The notes under the pieces are model-generated. The model was not told the DNA's origin and did no database searches. It saw only the letters and a list, made by a program, of their open reading frames with translations. Positions 9,491-18,325 of a stretch of DNA of 64,000 nucleotides are shown here, one piece after another (within the stretch, counting starts at the first letter, position 1; each line of letters starts with the position of its first letter). The translations under genes were made by a program, and so were the position numbers. The DNA comes from Bacillota bacterium. Lineage in GTDB: Bacteria > Bacillota > UBA4882 > UBA8346. The DNA lies in contig JAEXDA010000028.1 in the NCBI GenBank assembly GCA_023401925.1, positions 16,441 to 80,440 of the forward strand, in the 5' to 3' direction.

Positions 9491-10348
9491 TTAGACTTCG
9501 GATTTTATCAATTTTGACTGGATAAATACCAGAAAGATCAAAAATATCAAAATGGTACAGCCGATGGCTGATCCATACCCGAGGTTATAATTTTGAAAGG
9601 CCTGACCGTACATGTATTGTACCAGAGTCAAAGTGGCGGTCCCAGGTCCTCCGCTGGTCATTACATAGATTTGATCAAAGACTTGGACGGTATAGATTAG
9701 GGTTAGGGTAATGATAATCGATGTTACCGGCCGTAACATTGGAAAAGTAATTCTCGTAAAGATCTGGAAGGTATTGGCCCCGTCGATGCGGGCAGCCTCA
9801 TAAAATTCATTATCAATTCCCTGGAGTCCGGCGAGATAAAGAATCATATTATAGCCAATCATCGACCAGACAGTAACAATTGCCACGGAGAACAATGCCC
9901 AGGTTTCACTGGTTAGCCATTGAATTGGCCGGATATTAATCAAGCTAAAATAGTAATTTATGATTCCAAAATTATTATCGTAAATCCAGTTCCAAATAAT
10001 ACCGATAACGGCCGGCATAATAACGTAAGGTGAGAAAATAATGATTCGAGCGACATTTCGGCCCTTCATTTTTTGGTTGATTAAGATCGCCAGAAAAAGA
10101 CCAAAAATAACTAACGGAGGCGCCGACCAAAGTAAAAAAAACAGGGTATTCTTTAATGAAACAAGAAAATAAGGATCCATTCCTAATTGTCTAAAATTAG
10201 CCAAACCAACAAAATGAGCTCCTCCAATAATGTCCCATTTTGTAAAACCAACGATCAATCCGGCAACACTGGGTCCGAGCCGGAACAATGTAAAAACAAA
10301 GAGAAAGGGAAGTAAAAACCAGAATGCGATTTTACCTTGTTTTTTCAT
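9491..10348 (-). CDS. CUT1 ABC transporter permease (MalF-like)
   Basis: This 285-residue permease with about six membrane helices carries the EAA loop EFYEAARIDGANTFQIF near residues 180-196, which places it in the carbohydrate uptake CUT1 family. It pairs with the MalG-like gene 13 bases downstream. A long stem-loop separates it from the upstream binding-protein gene, as often seen where the binding protein must be made in excess. The ribosome binding site is modest (GAAGG) before the ATG. Confidence 0.93.
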   Translation of the reverse strand: MKKQGKIAFWFLLPFLFVFTLFRLGPSVAGLIVGFTKWDIIGGAHFVGLANFRQLGMDPYFLVSLKNTLFFLLWSAPPLVIFGLFLAILINQKMKGRNVARIIIFSPYVIMPAVIGIIWNWIYDNNFGIINYYFSLINIRPIQWLTSETWALFSVAIVTVWSMIGYNMILYLAGLQGIDNEFYEAARIDGANTFQIFTRITFPMLRPVTSIIITLTLIYTVQVFDQIYVMTSGGPGTATLTLVQYMYGQAFQNYNLGYGSAIGCTILIFLIFLVFIQSKLIKSEV

Positions 10349-10387
10349 TCAACAGCCTTCTTTCACCGGCAGATTCTTTGTAGATTA

Positions 10388-10506
10388 AAGAGGCTGTTGC
10401 AAAAGTGATTAAAATCAATGAGAAATAATATATACCATAAATAATAAGGTTTTACATATATTGTATTTCTCTATCGATAAATCTTAATTTTGCAACAGAC
10501 CCCTTT
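10388..10506 (-). repeat. intercistronic long stem-loop between binding protein and permease
   Basis: The ends form an inverted repeat: TGTTGCAAAA near 10394-10403 pairs with TTTTGCAACA near 10488-10497. The pairing extends outward to AAAGAGGC and the CCCCTTTT end with one mismatch, giving about 18 bp. An internal GAGAAATA/TATTTCTC pair also exists. On the coding strand it follows the stop of the binding-protein gene but has only a weak T-run. It likely stabilises the upstream mRNA or terminates part of the transcripts. A related sequence occurs at 52591-52714 in the same gene context. Confidence 0.7.
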
Positions 10507-10516
10507 TGTCTTAATA

Positions 10517-11800
10517 TCAGGGAGTTGCTAATATTGCATCCATATCTTTCTTTTGCTGAGGCACCACTTGAGCGGCTGGTTTATTATTTAATAATATGTC
10601 TTGAGCGGCCGTTAAGATTGGACTGGGTGCAACAGCGGAAAATACCTGAGTCGCCTTGGGTAAAGACGGTAACATGACAAAGTAACTGGACATCGTGAGA
10701 AAAGCCTCGCGACCTGCATATTTCTTCACTTCGTCGATAGTTGAAAGTTTGGAAGGGATAGAACCCGATTTTACCCATTCTCCGGAATTATCGCAGAGCC
10801 ATTTGACAAAAGCAGCTGCGGCTTTTTGTTTTTCGGGTGTGGAATTTCTATTGACCGGGAAGGTAAGGACGGTACCTGCACCCCAAACAGCCTTCTTTTC
10901 AAAAATTTGCGGGTACGGGGCGACGCCATATTTCATGCCTGTTTGTTCCAACCCCGGTAATTGCCAGGCTCCATCAATCAACATGGCCACTTTGCCAGCT
11001 TTAAAATCATCGATGGGGGCTTTTTCACCTTTGGGTACAATGGAATATTTAAATACCAAATCTTGAAGAAAGCTCCAGGCCTTAATGGCTTTTTCGTTAT
11101 TGAAGGTTGCTTTTTTCATTTTTTCATTGCAAGGGATTTCACCTTGTTGGGCCATTAAAGCATACCATTGATAAAAGGCATGATGATTTGTAAGCATTCC
11201 TAAGCCGTATTGAACGACATTTTGAGGATCAAAACCGGCTTCACTGGCATTTTTGCCATTTTTGTCAATCGTCAGTTTTTGGCCAATCTTTATCAATTCG
11301 TCCTTATTGGAGGGAGGATTTGAAATACCGGCTTTTTGGAATAATTCCTTATTGTAAAATAAACCGTGCATATGATAATCAAGGGGTACTGCATATTGAA
11401 CGTTTTGATAGACGGTTCCCTGCCAAACGGCATCAGGATAATCTGTTTTTTTCAATTTGATATTTTTAACTTGCTTGGGATCCAAAACTTTGAAACTTGC
11501 AAATTGACCGATTTCAAACGGGTGCATCGCTAAAATATGGGGTGGATTTCCTCCACGTTCTTCCATCATAAATTTGGAAAACAGAGGGGTCCACTGGAGG
11601 GTCATTAGATTGACATTAATGTTTGGATTCGAGCTGTTGAACCTATCAACAAAGGATTTCATTACATCCCTATCGGGACCGGTCCAGCCGCCCCAAAAAT
11701 CAATTTGAACCGGACCGGCGGCACTTCCAATGCTGGAAAGCGTGATCGCTACGACGGTAATCAATAGCATTGGAAGTAAGTACATTTTTCTTTGTTTCAT
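10517..11800 (-). CDS. CUT1 ABC transporter substrate-binding protein
   Basis: This 427-residue exported solute-binding protein has a signal peptide (about residues 1-28, ending SSIGSAAG) without an obvious lipobox. The mature part has the SBP_bac_1 pattern: IDFWGGWTGPD, VDRFNSSNPNINV, then AVPLDYHMHGLFYNKELF near residues 133-150, and MLIDGAWQLPG near residue 274. It delivers a carbohydrate or related solute to the two permeases downstream. The neighbouring aldolase and flavoprotein suggest a sugar acid or amino-sugar acid, but the ligand cannot be read from sequence. GGGAGG precedes the ATG. Confidence 0.93.
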   Translation of the reverse strand: MKQRKMYLLPMLLITVVAITLSSIGSAAGPVQIDFWGGWTGPDRDVMKSFVDRFNSSNPNINVNLMTLQWTPLFSKFMMEERGGNPPHILAMHPFEIGQFASFKVLDPKQVKNIKLKKTDYPDAVWQGTVYQNVQYAVPLDYHMHGLFYNKELFQKAGISNPPSNKDELIKIGQKLTIDKNGKNASEAGFDPQNVVQYGLGMLTNHHAFYQWYALMAQQGEIPCNEKMKKATFNNEKAIKAWSFLQDLVFKYSIVPKGEKAPIDDFKAGKVAMLIDGAWQLPGLEQTGMKYGVAPYPQIFEKKAVWGAGTVLTFPVNRNSTPEKQKAAAAFVKWLCDNSGEWVKSGSIPSKLSTIDEVKKYAGREAFLTMSSYFVMLPSLPKATQVFSAVAPSPILTAAQDILLNNKPAAQVVPQQKKDMDAILATP

Positions 11801-11971
11801 TCATGTTCCTCCCTTTTTTATTTAAAACAGCCCTAGAGCTATTTTAATCAAATTTTTTCTCTCTTTAAAAACTTATTCATTTATAGAAAATTTCCTGTCT
11901 AAACTAGGATTTGGTTATTGAATTTCCAAGGAAACCGTTCTTTGGTAAAAATATTAATTCTTTGGATTTTA

Positions 11972-12898
11972 TTACTTACAACCGTAATGTTCCGAATAGG
12001 TCTGGATTAATCGAGAAATATCTTTCCGTACGGCATTGGAAACGGGGATATAAGGCTCTGTCACTTTTTCTCCGCAAATGTCCAACTGGGATAAAGCCAC
12101 TTTACGCCAGACAATTGCCGACATCCAGGAATTACTATATAAATTGATTTTGTTGATTTCATCAATTTGACCCGCTAATTCTTCGGCAAATTGAAGATCC
12201 CCATTTTGAAACGCCTTAAAAAGGGAAACGAAAATTCGTGGGAAAACATTGGCAAGGGAAGGGACGATTCCATGGGCTCCGGCAGTTAGGCCTTGAAGAC
12301 TTAAGGCCTCATCACCAACAAAAATACGGAAATCGGGATTATTGCCGTATTTTTGGATTATCTCAAGCAAATAGTTTAGATTCCCACTACTATCTTTGAT
12401 GCCGATAATGTTTTTATTGCCCGTGAAGATCTTGTCCAGGGCGCTCAGGCTAATTCCAGAACCGCATGTAATCGGAATGTTATAAAGAATAACCGGTAAG
12501 GATGAATGAGATGCGACTTCAGAATAAAAAGCGACAATTTCATCATCGCTATGAGTAGGATAATAGTAAGGCGGAGAAACAACTACGGCATCACCGCCAA
12601 TTTCTTCAGTGGTTTTTAAATTTTCGAGAACCCGGTGTAACCCGGTGTCGCTGATGCCAACTAAAACGGGAACTCGCTTTCGGGTTTCATTTACCGTAAC
12701 CTCAATAATCTTGGAGCGGTCTTTGGGATCCAAACGGGCGAATTCACCGGTGGTTCCCATGGGGAATAAAGCATGAACGCCACCTTCAATTACATAATTA
12801 ATCAATTTTCTTAAGGCTGGAAAGTCAACCGTTTCATCATTATGTAACGGAGTAATGAGGGGAACTACGATTCCTGCTAGTTCTTGGGGATTCATCAT
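11972..12898 (-). CDS. DapA/NanA-family class I aldolase or dehydratase
   Basis: This protein of about 308 residues belongs to the dihydrodipicolinate synthase/N-acetylneuraminate lyase superfamily of TIM-barrel enzymes that act on 2-keto acids through a Schiff base. The GTTGEF motif lies near residue 49, the catalytic tyrosine in VILYNIP near residue 138, and the Schiff-base lysine in IIGIKDSSG near residue 166. The context (IclR regulator, sugar-type transporter, flavoprotein) argues for a catabolic lyase such as a 2-keto-3-deoxy sugar-acid aldolase rather than lysine synthesis. ATG at 12898 is nine bases after AAGGAG; a TTG one codon earlier is the alternative. Confidence 0.88.
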   Translation of the reverse strand: MMNPQELAGIVVPLITPLHNDETVDFPALRKLINYVIEGGVHALFPMGTTGEFARLDPKDRSKIIEVTVNETRKRVPVLVGISDTGLHRVLENLKTTEEIGGDAVVVSPPYYYPTHSDDEIVAFYSEVASHSSLPVILYNIPITCGSGISLSALDKIFTGNKNIIGIKDSSGNLNYLLEIIQKYGNNPDFRIFVGDEALSLQGLTAGAHGIVPSLANVFPRIFVSLFKAFQNGDLQFAEELAGQIDEINKINLYSNSWMSAIVWRKVALSQLDICGEKVTEPYIPVSNAVRKDISRLIQTYSEHYGCK

Positions 12899-12935
12899 CA
12901 AATAAGACTCCTTTCATGGGTGGTAAATTTTAAAT

Positions 12936-12979
12936 CGATGTTCATCATTATTGAACATCGTTCACTTATATGGTCAAAA
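12936..12979 (-). promoter_or_regulatory. promoter and IclR-type operator of the aldolase operon
   Basis: On the minus strand, TTGACC (12979-12974) and a CAATAAT-like -10 are spaced about 18 bases. Between them lies the palindrome TGAAC-ATC-GTTCA (12952-12964). CGATGTTCA at 12936-12944 gives a further inverted half site. The same TGAAC-NNC-GTTC pattern recurs in front of the iclR gene, so I infer it is the operator of the neighbouring IclR protein, placed to repress. Confidence 0.6.
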
Positions 12980-12990
12980 AATATCGGTTA

Positions 12991-13761
12991 TTATTGAATT
13001 AATTCAGGTAATTCCTGGGAAACGTCTAATAACATTTTTGCATATTCTAGGATTTTTGATTCAGTAAAACGTAATGAAGGACCGGAAATGCTCACCGAAG
13101 CGACGGTATCTCCCTTTATGTTTTTAATCGGCATGGCAATACATTTAATGCCATACTCGTGTTCCATGTTGTCGACAGCATAACCCTGAATTTTAATTTT
13201 AAGGAGTTCTTCCCGCAGCTGCCGGGGCTCAATGATTGTATTCGGGGTATAAGGGATTAATTTCTCTGCTAAAATTGTTTCAATCTTATCTTCGGAAAGA
13301 TTCGCCAAAATCGCTTTCCCAACCCCGGTACAGTAAAGAGGAGCTTTGATTCCGATTATGGAACGGCCAGGGGTAATTCCAACCGGATAAATCGCATCGA
13401 TATAAATAATTTCGCCGTCAAAAATTGTAGCCAAATAGACCGATTCCCGGCTGAAACTGCTGAATTTTTCCAAATAAGGGTGAAGGATTCTCCGAACATC
13501 ATGGGATATATAAAGGTTATTGCTAAGTTGGAGAATTTTGATGCCTAATTTGTATTTGTTGGAGGCTGGATTTTTTTCTAAAAAGCCAGCTTGCTCAAAA
13601 GTTGAAACAATGTTATGGACTGTACTCTTTAACATGCCCGACAAATCGCTTAATTCGCTGATACCGCGTTCCGGATGTTCATTGGTGAAGTAGTCCAATA
13701 ATTTAACGGCTTTATAAAGAGATTTAACCTTTGGCTCTGTGATTTTCATCCCATCTTTCAT
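12991..13761 (-). CDS. IclR-family transcriptional regulator
   Basis: This protein of about 256 residues has an N-terminal winged helix (about residues 12-70, KLLDYFTNEHPERGISELS and GMLKSTVHNIVSTFEQAGF). A C-terminal IclR effector domain follows, with HPYLEKFSSFSRESVYLA, GKAILANLSEDKIE and GIKCIAMPIKNIKG. It is transcribed in the same direction as the aldolase-transporter-flavoprotein genes just downstream and probably responds to their substrate. A near-consensus promoter and an operator-like palindrome lie directly upstream, suggesting autoregulation. The start is ATG at 13761, or TTG one codon earlier; the ribosome binding site is poor. Confidence 0.9.
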   Translation of the reverse strand: MKDGMKITEPKVKSLYKAVKLLDYFTNEHPERGISELSDLSGMLKSTVHNIVSTFEQAGFLEKNPASNKYKLGIKILQLSNNLYISHDVRRILHPYLEKFSSFSRESVYLATIFDGEIIYIDAIYPVGITPGRSIIGIKAPLYCTGVGKAILANLSEDKIETILAEKLIPYTPNTIIEPRQLREELLKIKIQGYAVDNMEHEYGIKCIAMPIKNIKGDTVASVSISGPSLRFTESKILEYAKMLLDVSQELPELIQ

Positions 13762-13767
13762 CAATAA

Positions 13768-13828
13768 TGAACGGCGTTCTAAATTGACTTATTAAAAACA
13801 TTATAAAATATTCCAAACAGATTGTCAA
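13768..13828 (-). promoter_or_regulatory. iclR promoter with operator-like palindrome
   Basis: On the minus strand TTGACA (13828-13823) and TATAAT (13805-13800) are spaced exactly 17 bases. Downstream, TGAACGGCGTTCT at 13768-13780 matches the palindrome in front of the aldolase operon and lies in the 5' untranslated region. Confidence 0.75.
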
Positions 13829-13906
13829 AGTGTTTCTTAAAAGAAAGTTTATGCCTTGAGAAGAAATATACAGTAAAGAGTGGGTAGAGAATCGCCAAGG
13901 TCCTTA

Positions 13907-13954
13907 TTGACAACCGTTTTAAACGGTGGTATATTAATTTTATAATTAGGAGGG
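13907..13954 (+). promoter_or_regulatory. promoter with internal operator palindrome for the mutS2-like gene
   Basis: TTGACA at 13907-13912 and TATATT at 13930-13935 are spaced 17 bases. The spacer is almost filled by the perfect palindrome ACCGTTTTAAACGGT (13913-13927), an ideal repressor site. AGGAGGG at 13948-13954 is the ribosome binding site of the leader peptide that follows. The repressor is not in the window, as far as I can tell. Confidence 0.75.
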
Positions 13955-13963
13955 TGGAGCTTG

Positions 13964-13999
13964 ATGTCGGCTTTGTCTGTTAGGGTAGCTTTCAACTAA
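13964..13999 (+). CDS. 11-residue leader peptide
   Basis: A short open frame, MSALSVRVAFN then TAA, starts nine bases after a strong AGGAGGG. Its excellent initiation signals, tiny size and position before a series of hairpins and a terminator are those of a regulatory leader peptide. Ribosome stalling or slow translation here could change the folding of the downstream RNA. No known arrest motif is recognised. Confidence 0.65.
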   Translation: MSALSVRVAFN

Positions 14000-14013
14000 A
14001 TATCGTTATGAAG

Positions 14014-14204
14014 GGCACCCAACGAATACAGGATGAGTCCTGTTTGTTGTGTTGCCTTCAAAAACATACCTAACAGATTGCTTATTATAATTTTGAATCG
14101 ATGGGTGGCAAGGTATGCTTGCCACTTTGTTTGTTATCAAAAACTTTTCGCCCGCGGAGCATTCTGCACTTTTACAGGTGTGGTATGTTTTGCGGGCTTT
14201 TTTA
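14014..14204 (+). promoter_or_regulatory. structured leader with transcription attenuator
   Basis: Three hairpins follow the leader peptide: a long one at 14014-14057 with core ACAGGA-TGAG-TCCTGT, a perfect 8-bp stem at 14105-14112 with 14118-14125, and a terminator with GCCCGC (14150-14155) paired to GCGGGC (14192-14197) followed by six T residues. An ATG at 14115 in the second loop opens a 38-codon frame. That frame runs through the terminator and stays in frame with the downstream gene. The layout resembles ribosome-mediated attenuators of antibiotic-inducible genes such as the tet(M) type. Confidence 0.7.
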
Positions 14205-14228
14205 TTATTTTTCAAAGGAGATGGCAAA

Positions 14229-16169
14229 ATGAACAGTTATAGAGCGTTGGAGTTTGATAAAATACTTGAGCAGCTCGCGGATAAAGCCTTGTCGGATATT
14301 GTAAAAGCCCGCTGCCTCTCCCTAATCCCCTCATTAAAGGAGGAGGAAGTAAAGAGGCGGATGGATGAAACAACACAAGCAAAAAGAATTCTTGAAAAGA
14401 TCGGAACACCGCCGCTTCCGTCAATGGTTGAGTTACAGAAGGTCATTGGCCTGATTGCCGTGGATGCGATGCTGGCGCCCGACCAGATTGCCCACGTCTT
14501 ATCTTTTCTTGTATCGTGCAGAAGGATGAAGGTTTACCTCAAGAAAGCAGAGGTAACTCAGGCCAGCATCGCCGGGTACGGAGGGTCCATCGACCCATTA
14601 CCGGAACTTGAAAATGAAGTCGACCGTTGTATCCGTAGCGGGGGGGTCGATGATAAAGCATCAGCCCGGCTTGCCGATATTCGGCGGCAAATCTGTATTA
14701 CCACGGATCAGATGAAAGCCAAACTTGATACGTTATTGAGAAAAAATAAAGAGTGGTTTTCGGAGAGTTTTGTTTCAATCCGGAACGGCCACTATACTTT
14801 ACCGGTCAAACGCGAGCATAAAAAAGACGTAATCGGTTCAGTGATTGACCAGTCTCAAACTGGCGCGACGTACTTTATTGAACCTGCTTCCGTTGGCAGA
14901 CTGCAAGAGGGACTTTCCGCGCTACAAGTGGAGGAAGACAACGAAGTCAGGCGGATCCTTCATTCCTTGACGGCTTTAATCGGGGATCATCTTTCGGCTA
15001 TCAAGCTTAACATTGAGGCTATGGAAGCCCTGGACTTTGTTTTTGCAAAGGGCAAGCTTAGTTTGGATATGAAAGCTTCGTCCGTCACTGTCAATGCTGG
15101 ACGAGAAATTCGTATCCTAGGCGCCAGACACCCTTTAATTAATCCCGGTATCGCCGTGCCTTTAAACTTTGAAGCCGGTTGCAAAATCAATGGGATCATC
15201 ATAACCGGCCCGAATACCGGTGGTAAAACCGTTGCTTTAAAATGTGTGGGGCTTTTGTCCCTTATGGTACAAAGCGGATTGCATGTTCCGGCGGATGAAA
15301 ACAGCATTTTTTGTATGCGAAATCAGGTGCTGTCGGATATCGGAGACGGGCAAAGCATCACTGAGAATTTGTCTACTTTTTCATCGCACCTAAAGAATAT
15401 TATTGAAATTTTAAGGCAGGCCAATAATGAATCCCTGGTGCTTCTCGACGAACTGGGTTCCGGAACCGACCCGGTCGAAGGGATGGGGCTGGCAATCGCG
15501 ATTTTGGATGAACTCTCCGCAAAACAGTGCTTGTTCGTTGTGACTACCCATTATCCGGAAATCAAAGAATATGCGGCAAATCGGCCTGGCCTCATCAATG
15601 CCCGTATGGCTTTTGATAAAGAGAGCCTTTTGCCCCTTTACCGACTTGAAATTGGGGAAGCTGGCGAGAGCTGCGCTTTTTATATCGCTGAAAGGCTGGG
15701 TATGCCTCAACATCTGCTGAAACGCGCTCACCAAGCCGCCTATGGAAGTTCAATGGAACCGCATCAGGGTGTAAAACAGCCGGACAATGTCGTTCCCGAC
15801 AAGGCGTGCCCGAACGCCGCCTTTATACCGCAGATTGTCAAAGAAAAGGCCGGGCAACAGCAAACAGCTTCTCGTAGTGAGAAGTTCAATATCGGCGACA
15901 GCGTATTGGTTTATCCTCAAAAAGAAATCGGTATCGTCTATGCCCGTTCCAATGAAAAAGGGGAAATTGGTGTTCAAGTCAAGGGAGAGAAAAAGCGGAT
16001 TAACCACAAACGTTTAAAATTAAAAGTCCCCGCCAGTCAGTTATATCCGGACAATTATGATTTTTCCATCATTTTTGACAGCGTGGCCAACCGGAAAGCC
16101 CGCCATCTGATGGAGAAACGGCATGTGGAGGGTAATGTGATTATCATAAAGGAAGAGGATGGAAAATGA
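14229..16169 (+). CDS. MutS2-like ATPase lacking the Smr domain
   Basis: This 646-residue protein has the core of MutS2: N-terminal helical core and clamp, ATPase with Walker A GPNTGGKT near residue 327, Walker B LLDELGSGTDP near residue 405, and TTHYPEIKEYA. A KOW-like segment (FNIGDSVLVYPQKEIGIV) starts near residue 552. Bacillus MutS2 is about 785 residues; here the coiled coil between ATPase and KOW and the C-terminal Smr nuclease are absent. MutS2 is known to rescue collided ribosomes. The attenuator upstream suggests this form is induced when translation is inhibited; that is inference. ATG at 14229 has AAAGGAG 8 bases upstream; an in-frame upstream ATG at 14115 is probably regulatory. 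Confidence 0.88.
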   Translation: MNSYRALEFDKILEQLADKALSDIVKARCLSLIPSLKEEEVKRRMDETTQAKRILEKIGTPPLPSMVELQKVIGLIAVDAMLAPDQIAHVLSFLVSCRRMKVYLKKAEVTQASIAGYGGSIDPLPELENEVDRCIRSGGVDDKASARLADIRRQICITTDQMKAKLDTLLRKNKEWFSESFVSIRNGHYTLPVKREHKKDVIGSVIDQSQTGATYFIEPASVGRLQEGLSALQVEEDNEVRRILHSLTALIGDHLSAIKLNIEAMEALDFVFAKGKLSLDMKASSVTVNAGREIRILGARHPLINPGIAVPLNFEAGCKINGIIITGPNTGGKTVALKCVGLLSLMVQSGLHVPADENSIFCMRNQVLSDIGDGQSITENLSTFSSHLKNIIEILRQANNESLVLLDELGSGTDPVEGMGLAIAILDELSAKQCLFVVTTHYPEIKEYAANRPGLINARMAFDKESLLPLYRLEIGEAGESCAFYIAERLGMPQHLLKRAHQAAYGSSMEPHQGVKQPDNVVPDKACPNAAFIPQIVKEKAGQQQTASRSEKFNIGDSVLVYPQKEIGIVYARSNEKGEIGVQVKGEKKRINHKRLKLKVPASQLYPDNYDFSIIFDSVANRKARHLMEKRHVEGNVIIIKEEDGK

Positions 16170-16262
16170 ATAGCATCATTCTTTGGGAACATCGATTTCC
16201 GTGAATGGAGTTATAAGATCGCTCCTTGGTGAGAAACTATTTGGATAAGGGGGAGTGGCAGA

Positions 16263-18122
16263 TTGGCAGAAAAAACATTGGATGCGGTTCAAATTACAGA
16301 TTTATGCAAGCGGCAATTTTTTAAATCCCCAATCGCCTGGGAGGATCAGGTCTTATATTTTCTATTGCTTGACCGATTTTCCGACGGCAAAGAGGATGGG
16401 TGCCGGGATATTCAAGGAAACCCGGTTGCCGGCTCAACACCGATGTTCCGTGGGGAGGACAATGGTAATGCGGTTGGCAACCAGGAAGACGCTAAACGCT
16501 GGCGTGAAGCCGGGTCCAAATGGACCGGAGGAACGCTGAAGGGGCTGACCAGTAAGATTGGTTATTTAAAACGCATGGGGGTGACCGCTATTTGGATTAG
16601 CCCCATCTTTAAGCAAGTCGCTCATAAAGATACCTATCATGGGTATGGAATTCAAAACTTCATCGAAGTTGATCCCCATTTTGGCACGAAGGAAGATTTG
16701 CGGGAACTGGTTCAAACCGCACACCAAAATGGTCTTTATGTGATTCTTGACATTATTCTGAACCATTGCGGCGATGTCTTTGAATACCGGCCGGAAGCTT
16801 GCGGTCTCACAGGGGGAGGGTGTTGGCCATACTGGAACGGAAATATTTTTGACGTCCAGGGCTTTAACAATGCCCAGGGCAAACCGGTACTGGAATTTAA
16901 GCCGGTTACTCTTGAACATGAAACGGAGGCTTGGCCGGATGGAGCGGTTTGGCCCAGAGAGTTCCAGCAGCCGGAATTTTTTACCCGGAAAGGGGCCATT
17001 CGGGATTGGGATCATTACCCGGAATATCTGGAAGGGGATTTCTTTGAACTTAAAGATTTGATGCTGGGGAAGGGTGATGCCGATCATTACCAACCCTTTC
17101 CGGCATTGGGGGCGTTGGTGGATGTTTACAAATATTGGATTGCCTATGCTGACTTGGATGGCTTCCGTATTGATACGGTCAAACATATGGATCCCGGCGC
17201 TGCCCGCTTTTTTGCCCGGGCGATTCATGAATTTGCCCAAGTTATCGGTAAGGACAATTTCTACTTGATTGGTGAAATTACCGGCGGTCGGCAACATGCC
17301 TTCTATATTATGGAGATTACCGGTGTTGATGCGGCTTTGGGCATTGCCGATGTCCCGGATAAATTGGAATATATGGTCAAAGGCTGTAGTAATCCTGATG
17401 AATATTTCTGCCTTTTCCGGAATTCATTACTGGTGGATAAGGAGTCTCATACCTGGTTTAATAACAAGGTGGTCACAATGTTTGATGACCATGACCAGAT
17501 AAGAAGGGGTAATTGTAAAGCACGCTTCTGCGCGGATAAGGATGGCGGAAAACAGGTACTCAATGCTTTGGCCTTAGATGTGACCACGATGGGGATACCT
17601 TGTATTTATTATGGAAGTGAGCAAAGTTTTGACGGCCAGGGGGATAGTGACCGTTATATCCGGGAAACAATGTTCGGTGGTGAGTTTGGAGCTTTTCGCA
17701 GCAGGAACAGACATTTTTTCAATGAAGAGTATCTTGTTTATCAGGAATTGGCAAAAATTTTGCAAATTCGGAAGGAACGGGTAACCTTGCGGCGAGGTCG
17801 CCAGTATATACGACAGATATCCGGGGACGGGATCCATTTCGGACTGCCCTGCATGATTGGGAATCGAATCCGGTCAATTGTTCCCTGGTCCAGAGTATTT
17901 GATGGCCAAGAGATTTTGGTGCTCATCAATACGGATTGCCAGAGTCCGGCCTCGGCCTGGGTTACGATTGATAATAGCTTGCACCGGGCGGGGGAGAAAA
18001 TGAAATGCATCTACTCGTCTCAAGATAAAAGCAAAGTTGGTAGTGAAGTTATTATCGAAGAACGGAATGGCAAAGCAGTAAAGATTACCGCCCCGCCATG
18101 TGAGTTCGCGATTTACGAGTAA
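16263..18122 (+). CDS. alpha-amylase family (GH13) glycosidase
   Basis: This 619-residue glycoside hydrolase family 13 enzyme is likely cytoplasmic, since it has no signal peptide. The conserved regions are visible: ILDIILNH near residue 165, nucleophile region DGFRIDTVKHMD near residue 297, acid/base region YLIGEITGG near residue 336, and FDDHDQ near residue 408 with the stabilising aspartate. A C-terminal beta domain follows. It would act on alpha-glucans or short alpha-glucosides; the exact specificity cannot be told. The start is TTG at 16263 behind GGGGGAG. It follows the MutS2-like gene by 93 bases but looks functionally unrelated. Confidence 0.93.
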   Translation: MAEKTLDAVQITDLCKRQFFKSPIAWEDQVLYFLLLDRFSDGKEDGCRDIQGNPVAGSTPMFRGEDNGNAVGNQEDAKRWREAGSKWTGGTLKGLTSKIGYLKRMGVTAIWISPIFKQVAHKDTYHGYGIQNFIEVDPHFGTKEDLRELVQTAHQNGLYVILDIILNHCGDVFEYRPEACGLTGGGCWPYWNGNIFDVQGFNNAQGKPVLEFKPVTLEHETEAWPDGAVWPREFQQPEFFTRKGAIRDWDHYPEYLEGDFFELKDLMLGKGDADHYQPFPALGALVDVYKYWIAYADLDGFRIDTVKHMDPGAARFFARAIHEFAQVIGKDNFYLIGEITGGRQHAFYIMEITGVDAALGIADVPDKLEYMVKGCSNPDEYFCLFRNSLLVDKESHTWFNNKVVTMFDDHDQIRRGNCKARFCADKDGGKQVLNALALDVTTMGIPCIYYGSEQSFDGQGDSDRYIRETMFGGEFGAFRSRNRHFFNEEYLVYQELAKILQIRKERVTLRRGRQYIRQISGDGIHFGLPCMIGNRIRSIVPWSRVFDGQEILVLINTDCQSPASAWVTIDNSLHRAGEKMKCIYSSQDKSKVGSEVIIEERNGKAVKITAPPCEFAIYE

Positions 18123-18325
18123 GATGTATTCTTGGAGAGAGTTCCTAATTTACATTATTTCAAAACAAACGGCCTGTTATCATATGGATAATGGGTTGTT
18201 GATTTTATGGGCTGGCTTGCTTTTCCCAATGAGAGACTTGTAGCGGTTTTGTATACTATTATATATCGTGGGATCAAAAAATTTGATGATAATGTTTCTT
18301 TCCTCTAAACTTTCCACCAATTACC

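Noticed and set aside
10388..10506. Insertion sequence or transposase remnant
   Set aside because: The inverted ends recall transposon termini, but the interior is about 100 bases with no coding trace; intercistronic position in two similar operons favours an RNA role.
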